Shown here one piece after another: positions 7,485 to 16,870 of a stretch of DNA of 64,000 nt. The stretch spans positions 1-64,000 of the forward strand of contig NZ_JAUOPC010000016.1 of assembly GCF_030546805.1 (NCBI RefSeq), given 5' to 3'. The notes beneath the pieces are model-generated. The model searched no databases, was not told where the DNA came from, and saw only the letters and a list, made by a program, of their open reading frames with translations. Each line of letters begins with the position of its first letter. Position 1 is the stretch's first letter. This stretch comes from Cyclobacterium sp. 1_MG-2023. GTDB lineage: Bacteria > Bacteroidota > Bacteroidia > Cytophagales > Cyclobacteriaceae. The position numbers and the translations under genes are program-made.

Positions 7485-8977
7485 TTCACTTCAATTTTAT
7501 CTAATGGAAACAAAGGTTTTCTCCTGTGTTGGTAGGTCAAACTCGCCATGTCGGCACGGGTAACACCCGGAGTGTTGGCCCTGATAATGGATTTACATAC
7601 CGGCTGGTAGGCCGCCAATGGTGCATTAACTCCTTTGGCTACCAATACATCATAAGTGGTAGGATCAATATCAAAATGGATCAATTGCTGTAAACTGAAT
7701 GGCACTATCCGTAAGGAGGTCAGCATAATGGTATTGCCCGCCTTGCTGGTTACAATTGCAGTTTCTCCCATATTGAAATTAACCTGCCCACCATGTCTTG
7801 GTTCTTTCTCTGTAAACTTCCCATCGACGATGCGTTCCAACTTTACATCCATAAGCATGGTTTTGCCGTGTAGATTGTCTGATTTTGCTCCAATTTTCAC
7901 AGGAATATACCCCTCAGGGTTTTTGGCTTTTATTTCAGCCACAGCTTCTGGATCATAAATACACATAAAACCTTTTACTCCGGGACAGGATTCCAATACC
8001 TCTAGTAAAAAGGTACTGTCTGCAGGTGAACCTCCACCTACATTGTCTCCCATATCCAATATTAGCAAGGGCTTTTCTGCCTTACTGATATGCTCAGGCA
8101 ATTCATCCAACCCTATCTTATTGCCCGAAAAATCTTCGTGATTTTTTAGCAAATAATCATTGAGAATTGCTGCATTTTTGTCAGCAAGTTTTTTATCATT
8201 ATTGGTAATCACAATAAAACTGGTACCCATTTCCGGCACATCAGCATAAGGAAATCCCAAAACAACATTTGTGGACAAGACCTCAGGATCATCCATAATA
8301 TTCCTTGCCAAGGCAAACAATGGTTTGCAAGGATCTGAACCTGTATGTTGCATTTCGATACTTATCGCAACATTTGTTTGAAAAAGGACCATTTCCGGTT
8401 TCACTTCACCCTTAAGGGTGTCTACCATAATTTTAGCAGCTGATCTTCCCGCATCCCTTTGATCCACATGGGGGTTGGTTTTATAGGCAACAAGTGCATC
8501 TAAGGCCTCCACCATCTTAGGACTTAAGTTGCAATGGGGATCAATCGTCCCTATAACAGGAAGATCAGGCCCCATAATCTCCCGAACCATTGTTAACCAA
8601 TGACCATCAAAATCCAAATAAGGAACACTTACTGCAGCACCATGGGGCACTACCATCAAACCATCCAATGGAAGGTTCTCTTTCAAAGTACGGCTCAACT
8701 CTTCCAACAAACGCTCAGCCGTAGCTTCTGCAATGATTCCTCCGGGGGTAGCTTCTCCATAAAATATGGGAACAAGCGTTATATCATCCTCAGCGCTCAA
8801 AACCTCAACGATCCCACCAATCTCATGGAAAGCGGAGCGATATTCTTCAATAATATCTTCCCCATATAGCATATGCCCATTTTCAAAATCTTTCCAGGTT
8901 GTCTCCTGATCCAAAAAGGTATTTGACTCATGGTATACACCAATGATACCTATCCGCTTTTTTGAATTATTTTGCAT
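7481..8977 (-). CDS. M81 family metallopeptidase (MlrC-like)
   Basis: About 498 residues from the chosen ATG at 8977 (MQNNSKKRIG), which puts the GVYHESNTF motif at the usual distance; an ATG at 8998 would add seven residues and overlap RidA further. Motifs typical of the MlrC/DUF1485 family are visible: HESNTF, PHGAAV, TIDPHCNLS, and DMGDNVGGGSPAD near residue 320. MlrC is known as a zinc enzyme acting on linear peptide fragments of microcystin, but most family members sit in small-molecule catabolic operons with unproven amidase roles. It overlaps RidA by 11 bp and SMP-30 by 4 bp. Confidence 0.88.
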   Translation of the reverse strand: MQNNSKKRIGIIGVYHESNTFLDQETTWKDFENGHMLYGEDIIEEYRSAFHEIGGIVEVLSAEDDITLVPIFYGEATPGGIIAEATAERLLEELSRTLKENLPLDGLMVVPHGAAVSVPYLDFDGHWLTMVREIMGPDLPVIGTIDPHCNLSPKMVEALDALVAYKTNPHVDQRDAGRSAAKIMVDTLKGEVKPEMVLFQTNVAISIEMQHTGSDPCKPLFALARNIMDDPEVLSTNVVLGFPYADVPEMGTSFIVITNNDKKLADKNAAILNDYLLKNHEDFSGNKIGLDELPEHISKAEKPLLILDMGDNVGGGSPADSTFLLEVLESCPGVKGFMCIYDPEAVAEIKAKNPEGYIPVKIGAKSDNLHGKTMLMDVKLERIVDGKFTEKEPRHGGQVNFNMGETAIVTSKAGNTIMLTSLRIVPFSLQQLIHFDIDPTTYDVLVAKGVNAPLAAYQPVCKSIIRANTPGVTRADMASLTYQHRRKPLFPLDKIEVK

Positions 8978-9347
8978 GCGCCAATAGGTCAACTTCAAAC
9001 TTCAGTAAAGTACCCAAACATCCTATCAAGGTTGTTCTAGCAGGGTAAGGTTCCTGAAAATAATCCTTATAAATGACATTGAATGCTGCCAAATCTTCCT
9101 GATTTCCAACATAATTTCTTACTTGAACCACGTCACTAAAATCCAAACCTGCCGCTGCCAATATCTTTCTGGCGTTTTCGAAAGACCTTCTCACTTCTCC
9201 TTCAAAAGTATCGTTAACAATATTTCCGTTTTCATCTACAGATGCCTGACCGGAAACAAATACCAAATCATTCACTTTAAGTGCCGGAGAAAAAGGCAAA
9301 GCACTTTTTGGAACACCTTCTCCTGAAACGACTTCTTTTTTTACCAT
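8967..9347 (-). CDS. ridA: RidA family enamine/imine deaminase
   Basis: A 126-residue YjgF/YER057c/UK114 protein. The conserved block FVSGQASVDENG, the Arg-containing VQVRNYVG segment and PYPARTTLIG near the C terminus (which holds the catalytic Arg) are present. RidA hydrolyses reactive enamine/imine intermediates released by PLP-dependent dehydratases. Its place two genes from a PLP lyase fits this directly. It begins a second block of the locus after a 271-bp gap and overlaps the next gene. Confidence 0.93.
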   Translation of the reverse strand: MVKKEVVSGEGVPKSALPFSPALKVNDLVFVSGQASVDENGNIVNDTFEGEVRRSFENARKILAAAGLDFSDVVQVRNYVGNQEDLAAFNVIYKDYFQEPYPARTTLIGCLGTLLKFEVDLLAHAK

Positions 9348-9618
9348 AATATTATTGAATAGTTTTAATACAAATTATCACCTTTAATAAAGGTGGTTGG
9401 TTTTCAATTTCAATTTACCGATCTAAAATGTCAAATATTGTTTTTAAGTCATTTTATGCAAAAGAATTCCTTATAAACTGCCTCGATTATCTCGGATAGA
9501 GGCAAATCACAAGGGAATAATACCAACTAAAAGCTGAGACTTCAGTTCGTTTACCAAGAACCTGCAAACCCGGAACTATTCCCCCATTTTATTAAGAATT
9601 CAACTACACACCTAGGAC
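9348..9618. other. Gap dividing the PUL into two gene blocks
   Basis: 271 bp with no ORF of note. A hairpin CACCTTTA-AT-AAAGGTG lies at about 9378-9394 and a TGCCTC/GAGGCA hairpin near 9480-9506. It may hold a terminator for the SusC-to-aldolase block and a promoter for the RidA-to-symporter block, but no clear TAnnTTTG box was found. Confidence 0.45.
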
Positions 9619-10530
9619 TTAACCATCTATTTTAGCAGCTTTTATTACACGGTTTACTAATTCCTCCACTTTCTTCTCTTCCCAAACTTTATTGGTATTG
9701 CCAACAGGAGCAATCGATGGCCCGATATCAACACTGTATCTCATTTGAATGGCCTGTCTAAAGAAAGTCCAAATATTCGGTAAGGATTCAGCAATCACTT
9801 CTTGGAACACCAACATAAAGTCTGTTCCTAGTTTCACATTTCCATTTACGAATTCATTCCTAACATACTTGCACTCTCGCTCAAATACGTTATAGTAAGA
9901 ACCGATCGCACCATTGGTGCCACATAATACGGCTTGACACATTAACTCATCTGCTCCACTAAAAAGCACCAGCTTACCTTTTGAACTGTAAGAAATCGTA
10001 CTGATATCTAGCAGATTATTGGTGGTAAGTTTCATGCCAACCATATTGGGCATCTTCAGCAATTTATCAACAAAACCTACCAAGCCATCTGAAAAGCTAG
10101 CCGCCCCCAATTGGTAAGGAAAGAAAGGCAAATCGCTGGCTGTCGCGATTGACTCATAATGTTTCAAAGCCATCCCGGAACTCCCATCTGCGGGACCATA
10201 ATACACAGGGGCCACAGAAGATATTCCGTCAACTTTACACTGAGAAGCATGTTTGGCCAAACGTACGGACTCCTGCGTAGTCATTGATCCAACCTGTACC
10301 ATAATTGGCACCTTGCCGGCATTAACACTTGCAGTAATTTCCGTTACCTTTTTCCGATCTTCTTCACTAAGCAAAAACCCTTGCCCCGTGGAACCTAGCA
10401 GATACAAACCATCTACTCCTTGGGATAACAATTCCTCTACCCACTTCTCCAATTGCTTAAACTCAGGACGTCCATTTCCATCCATAGGCGTAAGCATTGC
10501 TGGCCACACCCCTTTTAAATTCTCATACAT
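9619..10530 (-). CDS. DHDPS/N-acetylneuraminate lyase family aldolase
   Basis: A 303-residue class I aldolase barrel. The glycine-rich 2-keto-acid carboxylate motif is GSTGQG (46-51), the catalytic Tyr is in FFPYQLG (Tyr139) and the Schiff-base Lys is in VGMKLTT (Lys167). The spacing fits N-acetylneuraminate lyase and 2-keto-3-deoxy-sugar-acid aldolases as well as DHDPS. A biosynthetic DapA role is unlikely inside this catabolic operon. It probably cleaves a 2-keto-3-deoxy acid to pyruvate and an aldehyde. It follows the PLP enzyme by 19 bp. Confidence 0.9.
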   Translation of the reverse strand: MYENLKGVWPAMLTPMDGNGRPEFKQLEKWVEELLSQGVDGLYLLGSTGQGFLLSEEDRKKVTEITASVNAGKVPIMVQVGSMTTQESVRLAKHASQCKVDGISSVAPVYYGPADGSSGMALKHYESIATASDLPFFPYQLGAASFSDGLVGFVDKLLKMPNMVGMKLTTNNLLDISTISYSSKGKLVLFSGADELMCQAVLCGTNGAIGSYYNVFERECKYVRNEFVNGNVKLGTDFMLVFQEVIAESLPNIWTFFRQAIQMRYSVDIGPSIAPVGNTNKVWEEKKVEELVNRVIKAAKIDG

Positions 10531-10549
10531 AGTTTACTTGATTTGTCTT

Positions 10550-11641
10550 TTATACTGCAAAATATTGATCCATTTCTTTATAACTTTCTAAATAACTTAC
10601 CGGGTTTTGAACTATCAAATTATCGGTGGCTTCGGGGTCTTTGAAACCACTCCCCGAAACTATACAAACTGCGTTGGCATTTTTATCCAATTCACCATTT
10701 TCCACTGCTTTCATAAAACCGGCTAAAGCTACTGCGCCGGCAGGTTCAGCATATATCCCTTCTTTTATCGCCAATAATCGCTGGCATTCAAAAGTCTCTT
10801 CATCACTTACCAAAAAGCCATTCCCGGCAGTACTTTTACACGCTTGTAAAGTCTCATTTCCATCAATTACCACAGCTACCTGAAGTCCACTCACCTTGGT
10901 GGTGGCGTTTTCAACAGCTTTGGCTTCATCCAAGCCTTTCCTAAGGTTACCTGCTATCGTATCATTTCCTTCGGGCTGAACACAATGCACTCTAGGTACT
11001 TCAAAATCAGCATACTCTTCTTTCCATCTTTGGAAACCCCGGGCTACAGCCAAGGTCAAGCCTCCTCCCCCTGATGGTACAAATACATTATCTACCCTCT
11101 CCAAGTCTTCTGCAAGCTCAAAACTTAGGGTTTGCACACCTGTCATACCTACAGGACTGTATTTGAAGGCACTTACCTGTAAGCGGGTTTGATTTTCAGC
11201 TGCCACTTCCCCAAGCTTATTAAAGACCTTTTCTGTAGCCTCTTTGTTTTTCCCAAAACCTTTGATGACATACAAAGCGGCACCATAGGCTCTCATTTGT
11301 TTTAATTTCCCTTCAGGAGCTCCATCCACTATGGCTATTTTGCAAGGGATTCCTGCTGCTGCCGAATAGGCCGCAAGTGCTGCTCCTGTGTTCCCACTAG
11401 AAGTGGCCAAACAAAGTCTTCCCTTGTTCGCTAGTACATCTGCTACCGCATAGGCTGCAAAACGATCTTTGTAGGAGCCTGATGGATTCGCAGATTCCAG
11501 TTTAAAATAAAGGTTTGGAAAGCCCAAGGCCGGACCAATCTGTCTTGATTTAACCAGCGGGGTATTCCCCTCTCCCAAAGTAAAAGGTGCTATGCCTTCC
11601 GGGAGGTTTAATAATTGTGTGTATTTGTCTATTCCTTTCAA
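10550..11641 (-). CDS. PLP-dependent threonine synthase-like / ammonia-lyase-like enzyme (fold type II)
   Basis: A 363-residue fold-type II PLP enzyme. The PLP lysine is Lys58 in NPSGSYKDRFA, the substrate/PLP contact SSGNTGAAL follows, and the phosphate-binding loop is PSGGGG around residue 190. A C-terminal SGSG motif is present. Sequence is closest in style to threonine synthase, but the operon has no other threonine pathway genes. RidA nearby suggests it makes enamine intermediates, as Ser/Thr or amino-sugar-acid dehydratases do. It overlaps the SDR gene by 4 bp. Exact reaction unknown. Confidence 0.88.
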   Translation of the reverse strand: MKGIDKYTQLLNLPEGIAPFTLGEGNTPLVKSRQIGPALGFPNLYFKLESANPSGSYKDRFAAYAVADVLANKGRLCLATSSGNTGAALAAYSAAAGIPCKIAIVDGAPEGKLKQMRAYGAALYVIKGFGKNKEATEKVFNKLGEVAAENQTRLQVSAFKYSPVGMTGVQTLSFELAEDLERVDNVFVPSGGGGLTLAVARGFQRWKEEYADFEVPRVHCVQPEGNDTIAGNLRKGLDEAKAVENATTKVSGLQVAVVIDGNETLQACKSTAGNGFLVSDEETFECQRLLAIKEGIYAEPAGAVALAGFMKAVENGELDKNANAVCIVSGSGFKDPEATDNLIVQNPVSYLESYKEMDQYFAV

Positions 11642-12462
11642 AATTCGTTGGGGAATTGTAGTTTTTTACTTTTATAACTGTTGAAATTATGTGCGAAGCC
11701 ACCATCTATTGTCAATGATGTTCCATTGACAAATGAGGCCTTATCAGAAGCCAACCAGAATACGCCATTGGCAATTTCTTCGGGGCTGGCACTTCGTTGT
11801 AAAGGTGTCATGCCTTCCATTTCTCCGACCAAGCTTTCGCTCACATTGCTACCATTTTGGTCTTTGAAATCACTGCTCATAGCTGTGGTAACATTTCCGG
11901 GACAAACCGCTACTACCCTGATCCCCGACGAACCGTACAAGGCAGCCATTTCATAAGTTAAACTCAGCAATGCTCCCTTTGCGGCAATATAAGCCGGGCT
12001 TGTCCCTCCTGCTCTATTCGCCATAACGCTACTCATGTGAACAATCACACCTCCATTATTTGCTGATTCCATTTTTTTTGCTGCAAGTTTTGACAGAAAT
12101 ACCGGAGAGGTAAGACAAATTTTTATGGTCTTTTCCCAGTCTTGTATGGAAATGGTCTTTAAGGTCTCAATGGTTCTCCAAGCAGCATTATTAATCAACA
12201 CATCTATTTTCCCCCATTTGCTGAAGGTTACCTCCACTATTTCATCAACAAAACCATCTATGGCCAAGTCCCCATGCAAAACCAGAACATTCTCCGGTTT
12301 TGAAATGGAGGTTGCCGCCGCCAACAATTCTTCTTTGTTTTCAGAAACCATGGTCACTAAATCCCCATTGGCAACAAATGCCTCGGTAATCGCCTTGCCT
12401 ATGCCTCTGGATGCTCCGGTTACAATTACAACCCTTTGCTTTTTATCCGCTTCACTTTTCAT
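11638..12462 (-). CDS. Short-chain dehydrogenase/reductase
   Basis: A 274-residue classical SDR. The cofactor motif TGASRGIG, the NNAA segment, the catalytic Ser in HMSSV and the YxxxK pair in YIAAKGALL are all present, and the protein ends in a typical DGG substrate-loop region. It overlaps the AstE-like gene by 11 bp and the PLP gene by 4 bp, so the three form a tightly coupled group. It may oxidise a sugar or sugar acid hydroxyl; the substrate cannot be read from sequence. Confidence 0.9.
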   Translation of the reverse strand: MKSEADKKQRVVIVTGASRGIGKAITEAFVANGDLVTMVSENKEELLAAATSISKPENVLVLHGDLAIDGFVDEIVEVTFSKWGKIDVLINNAAWRTIETLKTISIQDWEKTIKICLTSPVFLSKLAAKKMESANNGGVIVHMSSVMANRAGGTSPAYIAAKGALLSLTYEMAALYGSSGIRVVAVCPGNVTTAMSSDFKDQNGSNVSESLVGEMEGMTPLQRSASPEEIANGVFWLASDKASFVNGTSLTIDGGFAHNFNSYKSKKLQFPNEF

Positions 12463-13366
12463 CGTATACTTTTTTATTTACAGGTAAAATCCCAGCCAAT
12501 GCTTCTCCTGCTTTGGCCATTGGTACTGCCCTTTTCAAGAATACCATCCCTGATTGCTGGGCTGGGATCTCTGCTCCTTTTTCACCATTTTCTCTTAATA
12601 AACACCCTAATTTATCCCCTTTTGTAACTAGATCTCCCAAATCTACAGAGGGTAGAAATATTCCTTCTTCCGGCGCAGGGTGCATCACCTGCAAATGACC
12701 GCTTCCCGGTTTATCATCTTCGATTTTAACCTTTGGTTTCACCTGACACTTCTGGTCCGACAACATACCAAAATACTGCAATACATTCTTACAGCCCTCT
12801 ACCAGATCATTAACTCCTTCAGAGTGAAACCCAGCCCCTCTATACTCGCTATAAATAGCAGGCACATTGGCATCTCTAGCCACCGACAGGGTTCTTCCTT
12901 CCAATTCTGGACTTGTACCCCAAACAATAGGCAAGTTAAAGGCTTCTGCCATGGCTCTTTGTGTTTCCAATACCTTTGAGTTCGGGTGAAGCATATAACC
13001 TGAAAGTGGAGAGATGTCAAACAAATCACCTCCGGTATGCATATCAATAAAAAAATCTGCCTTTTTAATCATTTCGCTGATTTCCACCGCCACTTGTTCA
13101 GTAATGCTACCATTGGCATTTCCCGGACAAGTCCTGGCAAGGTCTAGGTGGTCTTCCCCAACTCGTGCTGCGGAGAAGTAGGCATTTCTATTGGTGATCG
13201 GTACAAGGGTAACAGAACCGGAAGCCAGCTTGCCTTCCAATTGATTCATTAGCTCTAATACCGCCAAGACAGGTTCGTATTCATCTCCGTGAACTCCTGC
13301 AATAATAAGCCCTTGTGGACCTTCTTTTGCGGATTTTATAACTCGGGAAGAAAATAATTCAGCCAT
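12452..13366 (-). CDS. Succinylglutamate desuccinylase/aspartoacylase family deacylase
   Basis: A 304-residue M14-like zinc hydrolase. The zinc-binding signature GVHGDEYEP near the N terminus and the later FIDMHTGG supply the His-Glu and His ligands. Family members remove N-acyl groups from amino acids (succinylglutamate, N-acetylaspartate); other substrates are likely across the family. The position at the head of the cytoplasmic gene block suggests an early de-N-acylation step. It is separated from the SGNH gene by 7 bp. A degenerate second copy of this family lies at 26823-27012. Confidence 0.88.
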   Translation of the reverse strand: MAELFSSRVIKSAKEGPQGLIIAGVHGDEYEPVLAVLELMNQLEGKLASGSVTLVPITNRNAYFSAARVGEDHLDLARTCPGNANGSITEQVAVEISEMIKKADFFIDMHTGGDLFDISPLSGYMLHPNSKVLETQRAMAEAFNLPIVWGTSPELEGRTLSVARDANVPAIYSEYRGAGFHSEGVNDLVEGCKNVLQYFGMLSDQKCQVKPKVKIEDDKPGSGHLQVMHPAPEEGIFLPSVDLGDLVTKGDKLGCLLRENGEKGAEIPAQQSGMVFLKRAVPMAKAGEALAGILPVNKKVYDEK

Positions 13367-13373
13367 TTCTTAT

Positions 13374-14141
13374 TTAATTTTTTAACATTTCGATTTTCAC
13401 TATTTCTTGACTTATTCTTTCAGCCATTAATGCATGTCCCTTGTCATTGGGATGCACTCCATCTAACAATAATTCTTCCCCCGATTTATCTTGTGCATAG
13501 TAAGCAGAAAATAGTTTGAAATTATCTATGAGTCCTGTATTGTATTTTTCCGACAATTTTTTCACAACTTCTACATATTGCGCCAACCTTACATTTTGGT
13601 ATTCTGGATATTTACCCCTAAGCCCGTTTGGGGCTATTAAAATCACATCAACACCAATGCTCTGAAGCTCCTTAATCATAAATTTAAGGTTACGTTTATA
13701 CTGCTTTAATGGAATCCTTGATTGTCCAACAGGCTCGGAACCATCAATATGGGCATCGTTTGTCCCAAAACCTATGATTACCAAATCAGGATCATGTGCC
13801 AGCACATCCGTTTCAAATCTGTCCCTAGCATGTTTTATTTTAAACAAATCGTGGTCTTTTATGCTGCCGGTATGACTTCCGGGAATCCCGGAATTAATCA
13901 CTTCTGCTTCGATACCTTCCGCTGAAAGAAGTGAAGGCAGTCTTTGGGCAAAAACCTGATCAATGGTATTCCTTGTGGCAGTTATGGAATTGCCAAAAGC
14001 GACAATTTTAAGGGCTTGTTCTCCCAATGAAGAAGCTTCTACCTCAATTGGTTTTCCTCCATTTGTAGGCAAACAATCAGCCAAAACTGCAAAGGGAAAT
14101 ATCCATAGTAAAGCCAAAACAAGGACTGTATTTTTTCTCAT
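13374..14141 (-). CDS. Secreted SGNH/GDSL hydrolase
   Basis: A 255-residue esterase-fold protein with an N-terminal signal peptide (about residues 1-21, ending ...FAVLADC). SGNH blocks: the Ser of FGNSIT, Gly in NSGIPGSHT, Asn in GFGTNDAH, and the Asp/His pair in DGVHPND near the C terminus. Such enzymes remove O-acetyl or other ester groups from glycans. It acts in the periplasm or outside the cell, likely making a decorated glycan accessible to the BNR hydrolases around it. Confidence 0.88.
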   Translation of the reverse strand: MRKNTVLVLALLWIFPFAVLADCLPTNGGKPIEVEASSLGEQALKIVAFGNSITATRNTIDQVFAQRLPSLLSAEGIEAEVINSGIPGSHTGSIKDHDLFKIKHARDRFETDVLAHDPDLVIIGFGTNDAHIDGSEPVGQSRIPLKQYKRNLKFMIKELQSIGVDVILIAPNGLRGKYPEYQNVRLAQYVEVVKKLSEKYNTGLIDNFKLFSAYYAQDKSGEELLLDGVHPNDKGHALMAERISQEIVKIEMLKN

Positions 14142-14195
14142 ATATAATTAGATGGTCTGCACAGATTTTCAAGACTAAATAAACTCAAAAGCACA

Positions 14196-15314
14196 TTATT
14201 CCCCATAAAGCCAATCAAGGTCTAAAAGACTCAATCGCGTAATGGAAAGCCCGGTCCCTTCCGGTCTATTTCCTGCACAATAAGAGAGTAGCACCTGCTC
14301 ATCATTGACAAAATGAATGGCTGTATAACAATACCAACCATCAGGATCATCTTCGAGTACTTTTTCTTTTTCCCAGGTTTTACCTTCATTCTTAGAAATG
14401 GCTATATTTAAAGGAGTCCTTTTCCCCTTGTATAATCCTTCCTTCACCCCATTATTATTCCAAACCATCATAAGGTCTCCAGTAGATGGTATCCTTGCGA
14501 TAGTAGCAGGGGACAAGGGAGATGCGATTTTAGTAGGCTTTGCAGAAGTCCATTTTTCTCCTAAATTTTTTGAAAAAGCGGCGTATTGTACACCATCATC
14601 GGTACGGATGATCATCATTAGTTTTCCGTTTTTCAGCGCTATAAGTCCGGGTTCTTGTAAAATGACATTTTTAGGATTCCTTACTTCTTTACTTGATTTC
14701 CAAGTAGCTCCATTGTCATCTGAAAAATAAGTAAACAAGCGCCCATTATTGTTAAAATCTTCATCCTCTGCTGTTTGATGTAAAGCAACGGGCATAATGA
14801 GTCTACCATTGTCCAATTGTAACACCCTGTTATTGTTGAGCACGAAATAACCTTCCCTATCAGTGATACATGGAGTCGGTTCTGACCAGGTTTCTCCTTC
14901 ATCTTTAGAGATTCGCATTAAAGGTATACAGTCACTTATTCCATTTTTTCTTGCATAGAACAAGGCAATTTCTCCGTTCTGAAGCCTAAGCAATGAAACA
15001 GACATTACATTCATTTTCCCATCATTGGGTACTATTACCTTATCATTATCAGTCCAGGTTTGACCATCATCTTCAGAATACCTCGCAGCCAAATGGGCGG
15101 AGCCAAAATCACTCCCGGACTTACCGGTAAAATGGGTATAAATAAACATGATTCTCCCATCCTTTAAGCGAACAAAATCTCCTTCGCTGTTACGGGGATT
15201 GTTTTCGCCCGGATTTAATTGCAGAACAGTTTTTACTTGCTGGGCACTAACCTCATCCAATAAATGAAAGCCAATCAATAGAAAAAGTAGTATTATTTTA
15301 TATCTAGTCTTCAT
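14196..15314 (-). CDS. Sialidase-like BNR/Asp-box exo-hydrolase 1
   Basis: A 372-residue secreted six-bladed propeller (signal peptide about residues 1-24). Several Asp boxes of the form S-x-D-x-G-x-T-W are visible (SEDDGQTW, SKDEGETW, SDDNGATW, SKNEGKTW). It shares with the proteins at 16871 and 18055 a set of conserved blocks: PRNSEGDF near the N terminus, NVMSVSLLRLQ, FVLNN, QEPG, an Arg in IIRTDDGVQ, and DPDGWYCYTAI. These proteins are annotated as exo-alpha-sialidases, but the true sugar specificity is not proven. Confidence 0.85.
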   Translation of the reverse strand: MKTRYKIILLFLLIGFHLLDEVSAQQVKTVLQLNPGENNPRNSEGDFVRLKDGRIMFIYTHFTGKSGSDFGSAHLAARYSEDDGQTWTDNDKVIVPNDGKMNVMSVSLLRLQNGEIALFYARKNGISDCIPLMRISKDEGETWSEPTPCITDREGYFVLNNNRVLQLDNGRLIMPVALHQTAEDEDFNNNGRLFTYFSDDNGATWKSSKEVRNPKNVILQEPGLIALKNGKLMMIIRTDDGVQYAAFSKNLGEKWTSAKPTKIASPLSPATIARIPSTGDLMMVWNNNGVKEGLYKGKRTPLNIAISKNEGKTWEKEKVLEDDPDGWYCYTAIHFVNDEQVLLSYCAGNRPEGTGLSITRLSLLDLDWLYGE

Positions 15315-15322
15315 ATTTAATT

Positions 15323-16870
15323 TTATTCAGCATTTAACACGTAATCCCCAAAATATTCTGGATAGTTCCAATGAAAGGCAGTGTCTTTTTGATAGCTATG
15401 GTCCGGATATACCTTATTTATTGAGTCAACTTCCGCCCTGATCCTTTTAAAATTAACTGAATCAATAAATGGATCTCTAGTTGTCACTCTCCAATTATTT
15501 AGCACTTGCTTTAACCTCTCCATCTCCTCGCGGTAATCGGGATCATCTGCCAGATTTTTAAACTCCCAAGGATCATTCTCCAAATCATATAATTCAAAGG
15601 CCGGTGGATTTTCCCACCTATCATAGACCGCTTTGATTTCATCTGTTGATGTAGCTATTTCTTCCCTTGAGGTGCCAGACAAAACCGTAGGGTAAATGTG
15701 ATCCGTGTACACCGAAAAATAGGGGTCAGGTTCACCACTGTACAAATTGTGAATCAACTTGTAGTTTTTGCCCCGAACACTTCTTTTGGGATAAAAATAT
15801 TTAGCCGTTCCAATCAAGCCACCTGCATAAATATACTCATGCCCAGTTGCTTCTCCCTTGCCCACCTTTATAAGTGATTTTCCCGGAAGCGCTGATTTTT
15901 CTTTGCCGGAAACCGCATCCACAATGGTTGGAAATATATCAATTACAGATGTCATCTGATCATTTATCACCTGCCCTCCGGTTAACCCTTCAGGCCAGGT
16001 AATTATCAATGGTATCTTTAGCCCTGCCTCATAATTTGTGGTTTTGCCTCTGGAAAACTGGGCTCCGTGATCACTGAGGTAAATAATCAGTGTGTTTTCA
16101 GCTTTCCCTGTTGCTTTAAGCGAGTCTAATAGCATACCTATTGATTCATCCAAACGATTAATCTGACTATAGTAATCCGCTGTCTGCTCTCTTAATCGTT
16201 CTGTGTTAGCACCTACAAAAGGAAGCGTACTTGAAAAATTATCCCCTGTAACTTCAATCGTCGGCAGGCCTTCAACCTTTCTTAGCAATGGAAAATGGGC
16301 ATCCGGGAAATTGACCATAAGAAAAAATGGTTTTTCACCTGCAGCTCTTATAAACTCAGAAGCTTTAATCGCATAATCACCCATTTTTCCCTTGGCAAAG
16401 TTTGAACTCTCAATTTCATGAAAGTCGAATGGAAATGCAGATTCCGGATTGACATGCAGTTTCCCCAGGCAACCTGTACTATACCCCTCTTCTTTCAAAT
16501 AGAAAGGGATATTCTCAAAGGCCTTATACATTTCAAAATCATGAGTAGCCAGGCCAATCTGTCCATTTTGATGGGGGTAAAGTCCCGTCAAAATTGATCC
16601 TCTGGAGGGGCTACAAACAGAATAAGTAGTGTACGCATCTAGAAAAATGACACCATTTTTTGCCAATGAGTCAATGTTAGGCGTCGTCACTATGCTATTA
16701 CCGTAAGCTCCCAGGTCCTGTCCATGGTCTTCAGAAACGATTAAGATAATATTGGGCTTTGTTTGCTCACTATTTTTTAGCTCAGATTCGCATGAAGCCA
16801 TCATTAACATGGCCAATAAGCCTGATAAAGTCAATTCAAATCTGTTGCTAAAAAAAACTCTCATAGTCAC
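15323..16870 (-). CDS. Sulfatase, formylglycine-dependent, lipoprotein
   Basis: A 515-residue S1-type sulfatase. The formylglycine site is Cys86 in SVCSPSRGS (C-x-P-x-R). The start of the mature domain reads PNIILIVSEDHG, with the Asp-His metal ligands, and the family HG.Q/KxxLYDL-type C-terminal block is seen in FELYDLENDPWEF. A lipobox ends at Cys27 (LMMASC), so it is probably membrane-anchored in the periplasm. It removes sulfate esters from the glycan degraded by this locus. A separate formylglycine-generating enzyme or maturase must be elsewhere. Confidence 0.92.
   Translation of the reverse strand: MTMRVFFSNRFELTLSGLLAMLMMASCESELKNSEQTKPNIILIVSEDHGQDLGAYGNSIVTTPNIDSLAKNGVIFLDAYTTYSVCSPSRGSILTGLYPHQNGQIGLATHDFEMYKAFENIPFYLKEEGYSTGCLGKLHVNPESAFPFDFHEIESSNFAKGKMGDYAIKASEFIRAAGEKPFFLMVNFPDAHFPLLRKVEGLPTIEVTGDNFSSTLPFVGANTERLREQTADYYSQINRLDESIGMLLDSLKATGKAENTLIIYLSDHGAQFSRGKTTNYEAGLKIPLIITWPEGLTGGQVINDQMTSVIDIFPTIVDAVSGKEKSALPGKSLIKVGKGEATGHEYIYAGGLIGTAKYFYPKRSVRGKNYKLIHNLYSGEPDPYFSVYTDHIYPTVLSGTSREEIATSTDEIKAVYDRWENPPAFELYDLENDPWEFKNLADDPDYREEMERLKQVLNNWRVTTRDPFIDSVNFKRIRAEVDSINKVYPDHSYQKDTAFHWNYPEYFGDYVLNAE

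Noticed and set aside
9619-10530. Biosynthetic DapA
   Set aside because: Catabolic operon context and sugar-acid-type neighbours favour a 2-keto-3-deoxy-acid aldolase; the sequence alone does not decide.
10550-11641. True threonine synthase of amino-acid synthesis
   Set aside because: No homoserine kinase or dehydrogenase nearby; embedded in a catabolic locus with RidA and an aldolase. Kept as threonine synthase-like.
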